DNA from: Acholoe squamosa
Taxonomy: Eukaryota > Annelida > Polychaeta > Phyllodocida > Polynoidae
Length of the DNA: 64,000 bases
Direction: 5' to 3'
Assembly: GCA_949317995.1 (NCBI GenBank)
Contig: OX439045.1
Span: 41,497,693-41,561,692 of the forward strand
Positions 12,384 to 22,509 of the stretch are shown piece by piece. Positions within the stretch are counted from its first letter, which is position 1. Every line of letters begins with the position of its first letter. The translations under genes and the position numbers were made by a program. The notes beneath the pieces were generated by a model, which did no database searches, was not told the DNA's origin, and saw nothing but the letters and a program-made list of their open reading frames with translations.

Positions 12384-13215
12384 ATGGAGGAAACGCACAG
12401 ACGCGTACCCCTGGTGTTGGTGCTATTCCTGGTCCTCCCCCCTCCCCCTGCTCCCTCCTCCAGGCGCAGACTCAGGCGGTGTGACGCACCTAACATCCAG
12501 CATCACCGAGCACCAGGTGGGCTGGCTGCTCAGACCCAGCAGAGTCAGTAGGTCTTATCTATTCTATAGGTGGCAAGAACTTAACATTGTAGTTTTACGC
12601 CCATTGACACCCTATAGCTTTTAGGAACTATATGTACACATTAATGATTCAAATGGCCGAAATGGTTTAATTCAAACTGAGAACAAAATAAAATGATTCA
12701 ATAAGGGGTTCATGGGATATTTGGTGCCCCGGTGCTTCTGAAATATAACTGCCTAGGTTTCCGCAAGGAGGATGACCTTTAAGACTGAACCGTTCCATTC
12801 ATCATGTAGGATACATCTCCTCAGTAAACCTGTTGATTAGGCCATGAGCCATATTACAAGTATCATATTAATGAGAGGCAATTGATATACCTTTACTACT
12901 ACAGGTCAGCACCTGGATGTGTGCCTACTGAACACCTCTGGGGTGCAGAGATGACCGTGCCACAAGAGTGTCACCCCTTCTCTATAATTAGAAGACCTAT
13001 ACACTCACTCTCTAGGCACAGGCTTCCATATATACCCTGTGCCTGTACTACCCGCACTGCCTGTGAGTAGTATAATGGAATGTCAATTCAGGATGGATGT
13101 GAGTAGTATACACAGCCCCAAATGTAGCATTGTTTCAGGCAACTCACACATCGGCGGTGATAGAAGAGACAAGTTCACCCCCATCAAGTCAAACGCCACA
13201 TCCGGAAGCAGATGA
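12384..13215 (+). CDS. Small secreted six-cysteine protein (three exons)
   Basis: The exons proposed are 12384-12547, 12905-13062 and 13139-13215. Donors are GTAGGT and GTGAGT; acceptors are ACTACAG and TTTCAG. Intron phases agree (2 then 1) and the coding length is 399 bp, giving 132 residues plus TGA. The start MEETHRRVPLVLVLFLVL is a textbook signal peptide. The mature part is basic, with six cysteines spaced C-x25-C-x16-C-x22-C-x-C-x5-C. The stretch GCVPTEHLWG...QECHP...PCACTTRTAC faintly recalls prokineticin/astakine domains, but the usual N-terminal cysteines are missing, so no family is assigned. If the second intron is not spliced, the frame stops at 13068-13070 two codons after the same cysteine. 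Exon 3 borders the DIRS relic and could belong to it. Confidence 0.55.
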
Positions 13216-13275
13216 AAGATGATGCCCCAGTTGCTCATCACCCCTGAAGACTACTCTTAGTACTTGGATGAGATG

Positions 13276-14556
13276 TGGCCGCACCCAACACGTACAGCTT
13301 GTGAGATATATCCAGATCTAATGGCGAAATGCCCCACCATTAGAGCGTCTGCGATGCCTAACTATAAGGAGGCACGAATCCCACTGGATTCAAAGATCAA
13401 CCTTGAGGCCTGGGAATATATAGACTTAAAGACTATCACGATAAAGAAATCATTGAGTATCTCAGGTTTGGCTTCCCAAGTTGATACAGTGGAGATAGGC
13501 CCCCGGTATGCACGTATGATTATCATACATAGGCCCAGGAACACCTCCTACATGTCGACAACTTCATTGAGACAGAGCTCCACCACAAGACGCTCCTTGG
13601 TCCATTTAAGGATCCGCCATTCACGCCTTGGAACCAGATAAGCCCAGTTATGACCATAGAGAAAAAGAATTCTCGAAACAGAAGGATCATAGTCGTCCTC
13701 TTCCACCCGGATTGGCGCTCAGTAAATAGTGGAATATTGAAGAACAATTTTCAAGGTCGTCTGATGAAGTATACTCTTCCAGCTATTACTGGTTTGCTTG
13801 AGGTTGTCAAATTCTACGGGCCAGGTTGTGTGGTGTGGTCCGCAGACAGTTGCAGAAAGATGCACTGGATTGACCACTTGGAGGAATCATGCACAGAGGC
13901 CTGATGTATTTCGACATGTCACTGTCATTTGGTTGTTGGAGCTCCAGCATGCATATGCAAAGAGAGTCTACAGCAGTGTCATACATCATGGCCCAAAGCA
14001 AGCACACAATACTCGCTTATATAGACGACTATGCCGCAGTGGCGCCCACAATTCAAGAAGGTGAAAATCTCTCCAAATGTTCGACAGGCTTAACAATGAA
14101 CGTGGGCTCCAACTTGCACCTGACAAGACCGTGAGACCAACAACTAAACTTACATGGCTGGGGTACTAGATCGATACAATCCAAATGACACTCACCATCC
14201 CCCAAGAAAAGATAGCTGAGGTCGCAGAAGAAGTGAACGCTTGGGATGACAAGAAGTGGGTCAACAGACGTCAAATTCTGCAGGTGGCGGGCAGGCTGTT
14301 CCATGTTGCCACATGCTTGCCACCAGCCAGACGGTTTATGGCTAGAGTTCTGGCCCTCCTGTAGTTGACAAATACACTCAACCCCGCCCCAATAAGCACT
14401 GAATGGAGAAAGGATCTGGCCTAGTTTAGAAACTATGCAGAGCAAGCCAATGTGGTTCACCTCATCGTAGAAGAGAGCCCATTAACATGGAAGATCGAGT
14501 GCGACAGTATGGTCAGAGACGCAGTATTACTTTGTTACATACCCGACCCATTTTAA
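13276..14556 (+). pseudogene. Decayed DIRS-like retroelement, reverse transcriptase/RNase H region
   Basis: Frame-shifted pieces match the order of DIRS-group reverse transcriptases. First comes an RIPLDSKINLEAW-like segment (about 13375). Next is EKKNSRNRRIIVVLFHPD with SVNSGI (about 13660-13735). Then come KYTLPAIT, GPGC and a SxDxxR block, YFDMSLSFGC (13905 on) and the catalytic YIDD (14018-14029). A downstream block contains WDDKKWVNRRQILQVAGRLF (about 14240-14305). Several frameshifts and in-frame stops (for example at about 14166 and 14361) show it is dead. No integrase/tyrosine-recombinase part or terminal repeats are seen, so only a fragment remains. It is a retrotransposon, not a host gene. 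Confidence 0.7.
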
Positions 14557-14771
14557 ACGGGACGACTACAATGATTTAAAAAAATCCGAGTCATTACAAC
14601 ATTTTTAATGTCATCATAAATGGCCATCACATTCTCTGTAATTTCTAGTTAGTTTTGACCCTATGCCATAATTTTTAATCGTACCCTTCTACTATGGATC
14701 CCAACGTGCACAATGGATCCCCCAGAGCGAGAGTCACCTGTCAGCAGGCAGGGATGTAGTCTGCAATAGGA

Positions 14772-14773
<2 letters not shown>

Positions 14774-14847
<74 letters not shown>
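14774..14847. repeat. (TA)n microsatellite, left part
   Basis: About 37 TA repeats, interrupted from the right tract by the MITE at 14853-15007. Confidence 0.95.
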
Positions 14848-14850
<3 letters not shown>

Positions 14851-14852
14851 TC

Positions 14853-15002
14853 TTTGTATCAATGCTTAGAGGTTACATGCTCTACTTTTATTAATAGCCC
14901 TGCATGGTAAATTATATCAAATCTATAGGTGTTACTCTTAGCATAGATAGTTAGCAATGATTGAAAGGGTAAAGATAGAGCATGTAACCTCTAAGCATTG
15001 AT

Positions 15003-15007
<5 letters not shown>
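14853..15007. mobile_element. 155-bp MITE inserted in a (TA)n tract
   Basis: Perfect 32-bp inverted termini (TTTGTATCAATGCTTAGAGG... at 14853-14884 and its complement at 14976-15007) are flanked on both sides by long TA runs. The size, termini and TA context fit a Tc1/mariner-type non-autonomous element. There is no coding capacity. Confidence 0.8.

Positions 15008-15067
<60 letters not shown>
15007..15067. repeat. (TA)n microsatellite, right part
   Basis: About 30 TA repeats following the MITE. Confidence 0.95.
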
Positions 15068-15070
<3 letters not shown>

Positions 15071-16120
15071 TACATAAGTGAATACTAAGAATTGTTGGGG
15101 ATGACTTAGTTTTACCATCTAACACTAGAGGGCAGTACACATGCAGCTAACCCTTTGACCCTTTGACGGGGAACATTGGATGATCTGAAAGAACAGTTGG
15201 GTCTAATTTTGGCACATGTTATCTCTATGATTATAAACACATATGCATCAATGGTTTCCAGGTGTTCATTATTATAGAGTTAACAAAAAAGTGGGATTTT
15301 ATATAGAGTAGTTGTCATATTTACTGCAAGGAGGACCATGTATGACAATGTTATAATAGACTATTAGTCATACATTCCGTAACTTAAGCGCTCGTTCCCC
15401 TACCCTCGGTTGGGCGAATTTTTACTACTATGACGTGTGTGATATTGCAACTTGGATAAAAAGAAAATTAGTCAATTAGAAAAAAAATGCCTGACCAATG
15501 ACCTTGGAACAAGTGCTTTAAACCTATAGAACAAGGTTCCAACAATTGCTAGCAAAGAACATGTGTCAAGAGATTTTTTTGATCATACTAAAATGTTTCA
15601 AGATTATATAAAAATTTTAGTAAATGTTTATATCGTATAACAGGTAGCTTAGATATGGATCACACCCTTTCATTTGGTCAATTACATAATTCACATGTAT
15701 ATATCCAAACTGTTGTATGTATTTTACTTATTACTTCAACTAATGCATTTAGACGACCATCAATCTGTTACATGTTTGATCAAATGCGGTGGAAGTTTAC
15801 ATGGTAAATAATTTTTTTATTCTAAAAGATAAATGTACGTTGGCTGCAGTGACCCTAGTAAGGAAAAATACCCATAGTAAGGACAAATGTCAACAATGTC
15901 CTCAGTAAGTATGGCACAGTCCTACTTATATGCCTATTCCGACTTAGCGGGATACATTATTGACCAATCAGAAAATTCCTTTCATTCACTGCCGACTTTT
16001 CAGGGTGCATTACATAATACCTGGTACCCATCAGCTCACTGACATCAGTCCGTATCTCGCAAGGTATCAGCTTCAGCAGGGGTCGGCCCACTAAGAACAC
16101 GCTAAGGCCACATTGCAACC
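15068..16120. other. Gene-free stretch
   Basis: No gene. A 17-base string GCGGGATACATTATTGA at about 15948 recurs at about 60347, marking a dispersed repeat. CACTAGAGGGCAGT-like text at about 15123-15135 resembles a CTCF core. Confidence 0.4.
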
Positions 16121-16127
16121 TGGCTCA

Positions 16128-16205
16128 ACGGTTGTAGCAGTGACACAGCGGTAGGATTTCTCTTTGCATGTGAGGGGTCTCAGGTTCAAGTCTTGGTGGT
16201 GCTGA
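16128..16205 (+). repeat. tRNA-like segment
   Basis: A-box-like GACACAGCGGTAGG and B box GGTTCAAGTC (16183-16192) lie at tRNA spacing, with anticodon-loop-like CTTTGCATG between. The arms do not pair well enough for a functional tRNA. Confidence 0.45.
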
Positions 16206-16406
16206 GAAACATTTTTCATTTTTTCACTTTAATAGGAAACATCTAATCTATTGCAGTGTATTTTCTAAGACCTAACTTTGTAACTATTTGAAATAGTTGC
16301 TTGCTTGGAAACTGACAGAATCCTCAACATCTGCCAAGTCAGAAAATAGCAAGAAAATAAATTCTTTGCATAACAATAAAATTCTGGTTGAAAACTTGCA
16401 GCTTTT

Positions 16407-16500
16407 GAAGAGAATCCCTGGGCTGGAATCAAACTCAGGATCTTCTCATATGAAGGTAAACATGTTACCACTACACCATCTTGACTGTGCTGAAAGATCT
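16407..16500 (-). repeat. tRNA-like segment
   Basis: On the minus strand, A-box-like ATGGTGTAGTGGT (16469-16481) is followed by B-box-like GAGTTTGATTCC. No convincing acceptor stem is present. Confidence 0.45.
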
Positions 16501-16875
16501 CCACATGAAATCGCATATGATCTGCTTCCTCTGTGTGTTGAAAGCTTGTATTCTACCTTTTTCCAAGGCCCAAAACATTAGAAATATGCCTGGGACCATA
16601 TGTCACTTTTGCATTTACTGCAAAGATATGATGATACTCTAAATGTTTTAGTGATTAATTCCTATTATATTCCTATATAGATAAGATTATATTCTTAGAT
16701 AGCATGGTTACAAGGATTAGAGGATAATAGAAAGGATATTGAGTATGTGCAAGAATGGGTGAGAGGGGAGAGGCTTAATTGGGAACAAATTTCTCAAAAA
16801 CCCATTATAAATGCATATTCATGCTCACATTGTAGCAATAAGATTGACTTACCAAAATAGGTAATCTTTAAAAAA

Positions 16876-16952
16876 AAATCTCAATTGGGCTTGAACTTGC
16901 CACCTTCAGATGCAAAGTTCAGTGCCGTATCAACTGAGCTAATGAGGCACAT
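16876..16952 (-). repeat. tRNA-like segment
   Basis: On the minus strand, TTAGCTCAGTTGATA is followed by GTTCAAGCCC, with CTTTGCATC at the anticodon-loop position. It resembles a degenerate tRNA-Ala(UGC)-type gene or a SINE head. Confidence 0.5.
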
Positions 16953-17071
16953 GGTGTGGTTAGTGCTAGGATATGATATAATCTCAGACAACAGTGTAGG
17001 GGCTAGACCCCTGCTTTGCTGGATTATTCAGTTAGATTCAGACTGAGTATAGCACCATGCCTGAGCCTTGT

Positions 17072-17136
17072 GCCATACTCATGCTGATCCTTTTTCCCAA
17101 TGTATGGCATTGAAGCAGGCTCAGCATGAGTATGGC
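17072..17136. repeat. Inverted repeat (16-bp arms)
   Basis: GCCATACTCATGCTGA (17072-17087) is complemented exactly at 17121-17136, leaving a 33-base loop. Confidence 0.65.
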
Positions 17137-17514
17137 GTGTCAGGGGAGAGCCTCTAGCAGAGGCTGTGGTACCGGATAACTGTATGGTATCTACGGGAAG
17201 GGGGGAATGGGAGTAGATGGAGCTTAGACTTAGGTCGGCGAGAGGGAAAAGCCATTGGGCCTTTGCTATGGCTTGGGTCTAGGCCGTGCATATAGTGGAT
17301 TGAAAGAAGTACGCTTATGGGCTGCACACTGTAACTAAGAAAGGTGTCACAAATCAACATGCACTTGGTACGGGACCAAGTCACACCGCTTAAGCTATAG
17401 TTCACTAGGCACTACGCTTATGTAGGGTAGACCTATCACTTGTCAACAATGCCAACATGGGTATCACCTTTGATTCCCTATAGCATAATAAGAAAGGGCC
17501 CGAGGTCCGAGATT

Positions 17515-17620
17515 CAGGGGTAAAATCGGTTGGAATAGTCCTAATCTGACGATTTATAATATATCAAAAGTATAGAAAAAATCGGTTGGATTAGCACTAA
17601 TCTGACCGATTTTACTCCTG
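17515..17620. mobile_element. 106-bp palindromic MITE-like element
   Basis: It starts CAGGGGTAAAATCGGT and ends with the near-exact complement ACCGATTTTACTCCTG. Each half also contains an internal inverted motif (ATCGGTTGGATTAG / CTAATCTGACCGAT). No coding capacity. Confidence 0.6.
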
Positions 17621-17941
17621 TGTAACCAATGCTTAAAACAGCCAATTTCATTTCACTGAAACTGTACAGTGTATCATGATTCTAATGAACCAGTTGACAA
17701 CTGTAAAATCACTCTGATGATTTAAAGAAGGGATGGTTTGGGTGCTATGAATTATAGCAGTTGATACATGTATTTTGAATCACGACTCTGTCCAGAAGCA
17801 CCTCTCGAGCGCAATACTTTGATGTCAACATTGGCCTACACCAAGAAGCTTCAATAGATTCTTGCCTACACTACCATAAGGCATCCTGCCCTCCCCCTTC
17901 CCTCCTTTCCCTCCCCTCCCGCCTCACCTCCCCCTCTTGCC

Positions 17942-17951
17942 AATTATAAAT
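17942..17951 (+). promoter_or_regulatory. Possible TATA box of collagen-like gene 1
   Basis: CCAATTATAAATATA lies about 230 bp upstream of the signal-peptide ATG, after a pyrimidine-rich tract. Collagen-like gene 2 has the same arrangement. A second TATA-like stretch lies near 18034. Confidence 0.3.
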
Positions 17952-18175
17952 ATACTCCTACCCTACCCCCACCCAGTGACCTTTCCCCTCCCCGTGTTCA
18001 TCAACCATAGCCATGCCTGCACAGCCCTCTGTGCTATAGATATACATAGATATACCTCCCCTGCAATCCTTGCAGAAAAAGGTTAGTCTATCATCTTCAT
18101 TAAGGAGTAAACTCAGGCCAGTGTGGATAAACCTGTAGTCACAGTGTGAGCAGCAGGACGGCAGTTCTCTCTACC

Positions 18176-20125
18176 ATGGCTGGGATTTTGACATGAGCTG
18201 CAAGCAGTGTTCTACTGCTAGGACTCCTCACTGGTATGTGGCGGAATTATGACACACTGAACTCTCAATTTGTTATGTATATATAACAGCTAGGAGGTCT
18301 CTCTAGGATTGTACATGTATACATGTGTAATATTTCATAATTGATATAATTTGAAAGAATATTATAGGACTATAAATAGTAGATATAAAGTGAAGAATTG
18401 CCCACTAAGCTCACTTTGCTACTTGGATATATTTCACCTAGCACTATGCCTTTGTAAGGTGTGCTGTTACTTTGAAACCACATGATATAACCTACCTTAG
18501 TGGCGTGTATTAGCACCCAGGCACTTGTAGATTTTGACCTGGCTTTCCCCCCTGCCCTTTATCAAGATTGGCAATTATTCACGTGTTTATAGTCCGTTCT
18601 TCTAGTTTCAATGCTAAGGTAGTCCCAATGCTTATCCAAGACAGGCACTCATTCCAAGTCCCGGAGCTTAAACAGGCCACTGCAGTATTCAATAAGTTAC
18701 CTGAAATGTTAAATTGCCTCGTTTCTTCATGGTTTGAAAAACGTTTTGTAAACGGAAATAAAATGTTTGATTAATGTACAAACATTGACCATGAATAAGA
18801 TACAAACGTTAGGCAAAACGTTTTTTGCATAATGTCTGTTGACGTGCTTTTTTTTTCAACACCAATGGCCGCTGAATAAGCCCTTCGAACTTCCGAGGTT
18901 TTTTGTATAGCTTTATCCAGATCTTAAAATCTTACCAGAGGGAAGATTTATTGCCTCGGACATACATCAGTACTTGTATTTTTCACGGGGGAAACTCAGT
19001 TCCTTACATATACATGCATGACCAGGGCAGTTGCAATATCTAACATACCAAGGCTAAAATAATGGGGATACATTTCCTATATCTACGAAAAGGGTGTCTA
19101 CCAGTATGATCTTTAAATGGACATAATATAACTGATGCAAATAACAGATAATCTATAGCCATTCAATGAAGTGTCAGTTTGGCACCTTATGCAGATTTTA
19201 AGATTACCAGATGATTATCAATTTGTATCTATCATATCTATAACGATAGGAACGTTCACCTGAATATCATAATGGAATAGTGCTTTCACCTAACAGGATC
19301 TATAGGAAACACTATGAAACTTGAAAGTACATGTATCTATAGTATGATACTGCTATTTGACATTAATATACATTTTCTCCATCCTTACCCAGGTTTCTTA
19401 CCACATTATGTGGTCAGCCAACAGGTAGACTCCAGCTGTCCAAGAGGTGCACCAGGATTCCCCGGTGTTCGTGGACCTCCAGGACCTCCCGGACCCCCAG
19501 GAGCTCCTGGGGGCCCCCCTGGTCCTCCAGGACCTACAGGTCCTGGTGGTGGCCCAAAAGACCCTCCTGGTGCACCGGGATTCCCTGGGCCCAGTGGACC
19601 TCCTGGTCCAAGAGGCGTTGTAGGCCCCCCTGGATTCACGGGTAGACAAGGAGCTACTGGGGCCCGAGGTCCTTACAACCCTAACTCCAAACAGGACTCC
19701 ATACCTCAGCAAGAATACCCTCCACCCCCACCACCTCCCCGGCCAAAAGGGTTAGCCCATGGAAATTGTGGAGGTAAGTTCCATCTTCAATTTCCTCACT
19801 GATTACTCTTCTATTCATCATAAATAAGTAGGTTTTATCTCAAGACTTTAGAAGTGTATCATGTGATTCTTTTCCTGCATAATACACGATTCTTGTTTTG
19901 AGTTTTTCCTGCAAAGTAAAAGTACTCTTTATGCTGCATTAAAACATATAAGGATATACTGAAAAATTAATGTTAAATTCTTCATTCATTGCAGTTGATG
20001 TGGTGGCCTATGTTGCCATAGCTCTACACCTCTGTTGGCTCATCATCATAACTATTGGTGGCTGCTACTTTGGTGCACGAGGGTTCAGGAAGAAGATCCC
20101 ACCACAGAATGAGTCTGGAACTTAA
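18176..20125 (+). CDS. Collagen-like protein 1 with C-terminal membrane anchor; in-frame stop in signal exon
   Basis: Exons proposed are 18176-18233, 19393-19773 and 19995-20125. All junctions are GT-AG and phase 1, and the total is 570 bp (190 codons including the stop). Exon 1 has a good start context (ACCATGG) and encodes MAGILT, a TGA at 18194-18196, then [12 protein letters not shown], so a signal peptide is split by a stop. Exon 2 encodes an interrupted Gly-X-Y region ([20 protein letters not shown] onward) and a Pro-rich end. Exon 3 encodes a transmembrane helix ([20 protein letters not shown]) followed by a basic tail, FRKK. An AATAAA lies at 20158. Gene 2 has the same architecture, which supports the model. 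The stop may be a pseudogene mutation, an allele or a sequence error. The protein would be a short type I membrane collagen-like molecule; function unknown. Confidence 0.7.
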
Positions 20126-20157
20126 TGGAAAATCTGGAAATAATTATGTATATGTAA

Positions 20158-20163
20158 AATAAA
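20158..20163 (+). terminator. Polyadenylation signal of collagen-like gene 1
   Basis: AATAAA 33 bp after the TAA. A second AATAAA lies near 20217. Confidence 0.6.
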
Positions 20164-20642
20164 AGACAAACAAGACTTAGAAGACTATTCTAATAAAATG
20201 TGTAGAACACAGACACAATAAATGCCTTTGCTGAATGAAAGCATTAATTACCTTTCAATTAAAAGTCACCTATTCTTACATGCATTATAAATAGATATGA
20301 ACTTTTGTGTATGAAATGAGTGTGCAGTTAACATTATGCAGATTATATGAATGATATAATTCTTTGTTGAATGCTGAAATAAATATCATCGAATGAATAC
20401 CTGGTATTCTTTCTTACATTTCTTACTGGGTGGCAGTACACAATGAAAATCCTCCTTTTCTGAATAAACCATTTTCATGGTATGTAAGATATACATAACA
20501 GATTATTGAAGAATCTTATTTGAACCTTTTTAAAATATTACCGTTCCATAGGGATTAACGTTCAATAGGGGATGCGACCTGCCTGTGGGCTGACATTCCC
20601 TTTATGTTTTATCCTACATCTATCCTACATGTCCTACATATA

Positions 20643-20706
20643 CAGGAATAGAACCCACAATGTATGATTTAAAGTGAGCATGCTAGCCACTATACTATTG
20701 AGCACA
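20643..20706 (-). repeat. tRNA-like segment
   Basis: On the minus strand AGTATAGTGGCTAGCA (A box) precedes GTGGGTTCTATTCC (B box), with CACTTTAAATC at the anticodon-loop position. It closely resembles the segment at 21963-22024. Confidence 0.5.
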
Positions 20707-20865
20707 TAACTCTAGGTCGTTTGCAGCCATGTATTATAGCTGGTGTCATCGGTGTTTGGGTCCTGGTCTGGTCCACCTTTTTGGTAATGGGGCAGACAGT
20801 GAACGAAATTTTCAACTTGTATTTATTGATATTCTATTGATTATTATTGATTAAACATGTAATAA

Positions 20866-21044
20866 AACAAGTAGTCAATGCCTAACACGTGACTCGTCAC
20901 ATATAACTAGTATACATTCAATGTGTGAAAATATCCTGCAGTCTGGGTTGTGACCCCCCCCCCCTTCTGCATGTCGTATACGCACCTCATGCGTTATTGG
21001 TGCATACATCTGACTTGTCACATGTTAGGCATTGATTACTTGTT
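20866..21044. mobile_element. Foldback element, 34-bp arms (copy A)
   Basis: The arms at 20866-20899 and 21011-21044 match at 30 of 34 positions. The inside contains text also found at about 8500-8560 (GCAGTCTGGGTTGTGACCCC). The same arms and the same 70 bp of left flank occur at 60201-60329 with a different inside. Confidence 0.65.
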
Positions 21045-21540
21045 CAGTAAGGCACTGGAAAAGCAGAGCATAACAGTAAGGGAATGGTCAGAATAGTGGT
21101 ATAAGCACTTTTATCAAACATATTGGGCAATGGTTGACAAAGGAATTTATGCACTCATATTATAATTGATAATTTCAAACAAATCTACAAATCTATACAC
21201 AGCATTCAAGCAGGCCTCATATTTACCGTAGGATGATAGTAAAGCAAAAACTGATTTCCATGGGCACTTGTATACCTGGACAGAAGTGAACCTGAATTTA
21301 GATCCCTTATACTTCACCTGGCTGTGCACCCTATTTTTCCTACTGTAGGTTTATTTCCACATTCTACAGTTGAAGGGTCAGCAAGAGGTTTTATGAATTA
21401 GGTCACTTCTGGCAGGAGGTTTTGTGAATTGGGTCAGTTCTGGGAGGAGGTTTTGTGAAATAGGCCAAGCTTAGCAGGAGGTTTATGAATTAGGTCATTT
21501 TTGAACAGCTAATGAAATTCTTGGGAAAATTCTGTCCCAT

Positions 21541-21613
21541 ATGAGATTCGTACCCAAGCACCCAACAGTGCTGGTATCCAGAGTCCCATGTGCTAATCAT
21601 TGCACCATGAGTC
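21541..21613 (-). repeat. tRNA-like segment
   Basis: Minus-strand CATGGTGCAATGATTAGCAC then GGGTACGAATCTC, with GGACTCTGGATACCAG between. Similar to tRNA-Gln(CUG) but degenerate. Confidence 0.5.
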
Positions 21614-21721
21614 CTCAGCTGATACTTTGGATATTAGAACATCTACTGAATGGTGATATACTACTACTATGACTGAGTAATCAATTATAGATAAACAGGG
21701 TAGTTTCACTTTGCAAATTTG

Positions 21722-21797
21722 ACGGTCAATGTAGTGTAGTGGTTAAGGCCTGGGACTAGACATCTAGACCACACAGGTTCAAACCCCTGGTGTGATT
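21722..21797 (+). repeat. tRNA-like segment
   Basis: TAGTGTAGTGGTTAAGGC (A box) and CAGGTTCAAACCCC (B box) lie at tRNA spacing. The T arm pairs poorly, so a SINE head or relic is more likely than a working gene. Confidence 0.5.
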
Positions 21798-21962
21798 TTG
21801 TTTTTATTCTAAGTTGACCACTGTCATTTTTGCAACAAATCCTAAAAATAATGTATTATATTGAACATCCCCCGAATGCCAATACGATAAAAGGGGCTTC
21901 ATGAAGGCCCTTTACAGAGACCCCTTTTACCTAGTATGTGTATGTTAAAAACGTTTCCCCCA

Positions 21963-22024
21963 TGCAGTATTGAACCCAAATTCTGTGATTCAAAGTCAGA
22001 CTTGCTAACCACTATACTATGGTG
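21963..22024 (-). repeat. tRNA-like segment
   Basis: Minus-strand AGTATAGTGGTTAGCA, GACTTTGAATC and GGGTTCAATAC are in the order of tRNA-Gln(UUG). The acceptor and T stems are broken. Confidence 0.5.
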
Positions 22025-22224
22025 ATTGCTGCTGATTGTAGCCCGGAACACCATATATCTATCATAGCTTTGTATCATAGCCAGTGTAGAAGATTCGAAT
22101 CCTCTTCTATGCCTCTACAGTTTATATCAAAATATGCTTATATTCATGGTTTTACTGTTATATAAACTTCTGTGGATGGAGTATAAGTAGGAAAACCTCC
22201 TAGGAGGAAGCTCTTGCAAATTGG

Positions 22225-22500
22225 GGGACAAACTACCATAAAACCCATGTATAAGCCTCACCCCATACATAAAGCGGATCCATATTTAAAGAATCCTTAG
22301 ATAAATTCAAAATAAAATAAATTCTGTTATAATCAATGGTTTTTGAAATTTAAAAACCTATGGGTAGCTAATTCGTCCATCGATTGTCTAAAACCAATCT
22401 TAATTAAGCGGAGACCATGAAAGGATTTTACCCTCTGCCTTTCCTCATCCTATATGCCGCAATTGGGGCCTATCTTTGAATATAAGACACACCTTATATG
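22225..22500. repeat. Dispersed repeat with ATAAG...CACC motifs
   Basis: Contains GTATAAGCCTCACCCC and ATATAAGACACACCTTATA. Related text occurs at 26295-26660 and 62150-62250, so this appears to be a mobile-element family rich in this motif. Confidence 0.4.
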
Positions 22501-22509
22501 CAGCATATT

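Noticed and set aside
19398-19712. Long antisense frames opposite the collagen exon, also Gly/Pro or Arg/Thr rich
   Set aside because: Mirror frames of the Gly-X-Y coding sequence; the plus strand has the splice sites, signal exon and anchor exon.
21722-21797. Functional tRNA gene
   Set aside because: A and B boxes are present, but the T stem and acceptor stem do not pair as required.
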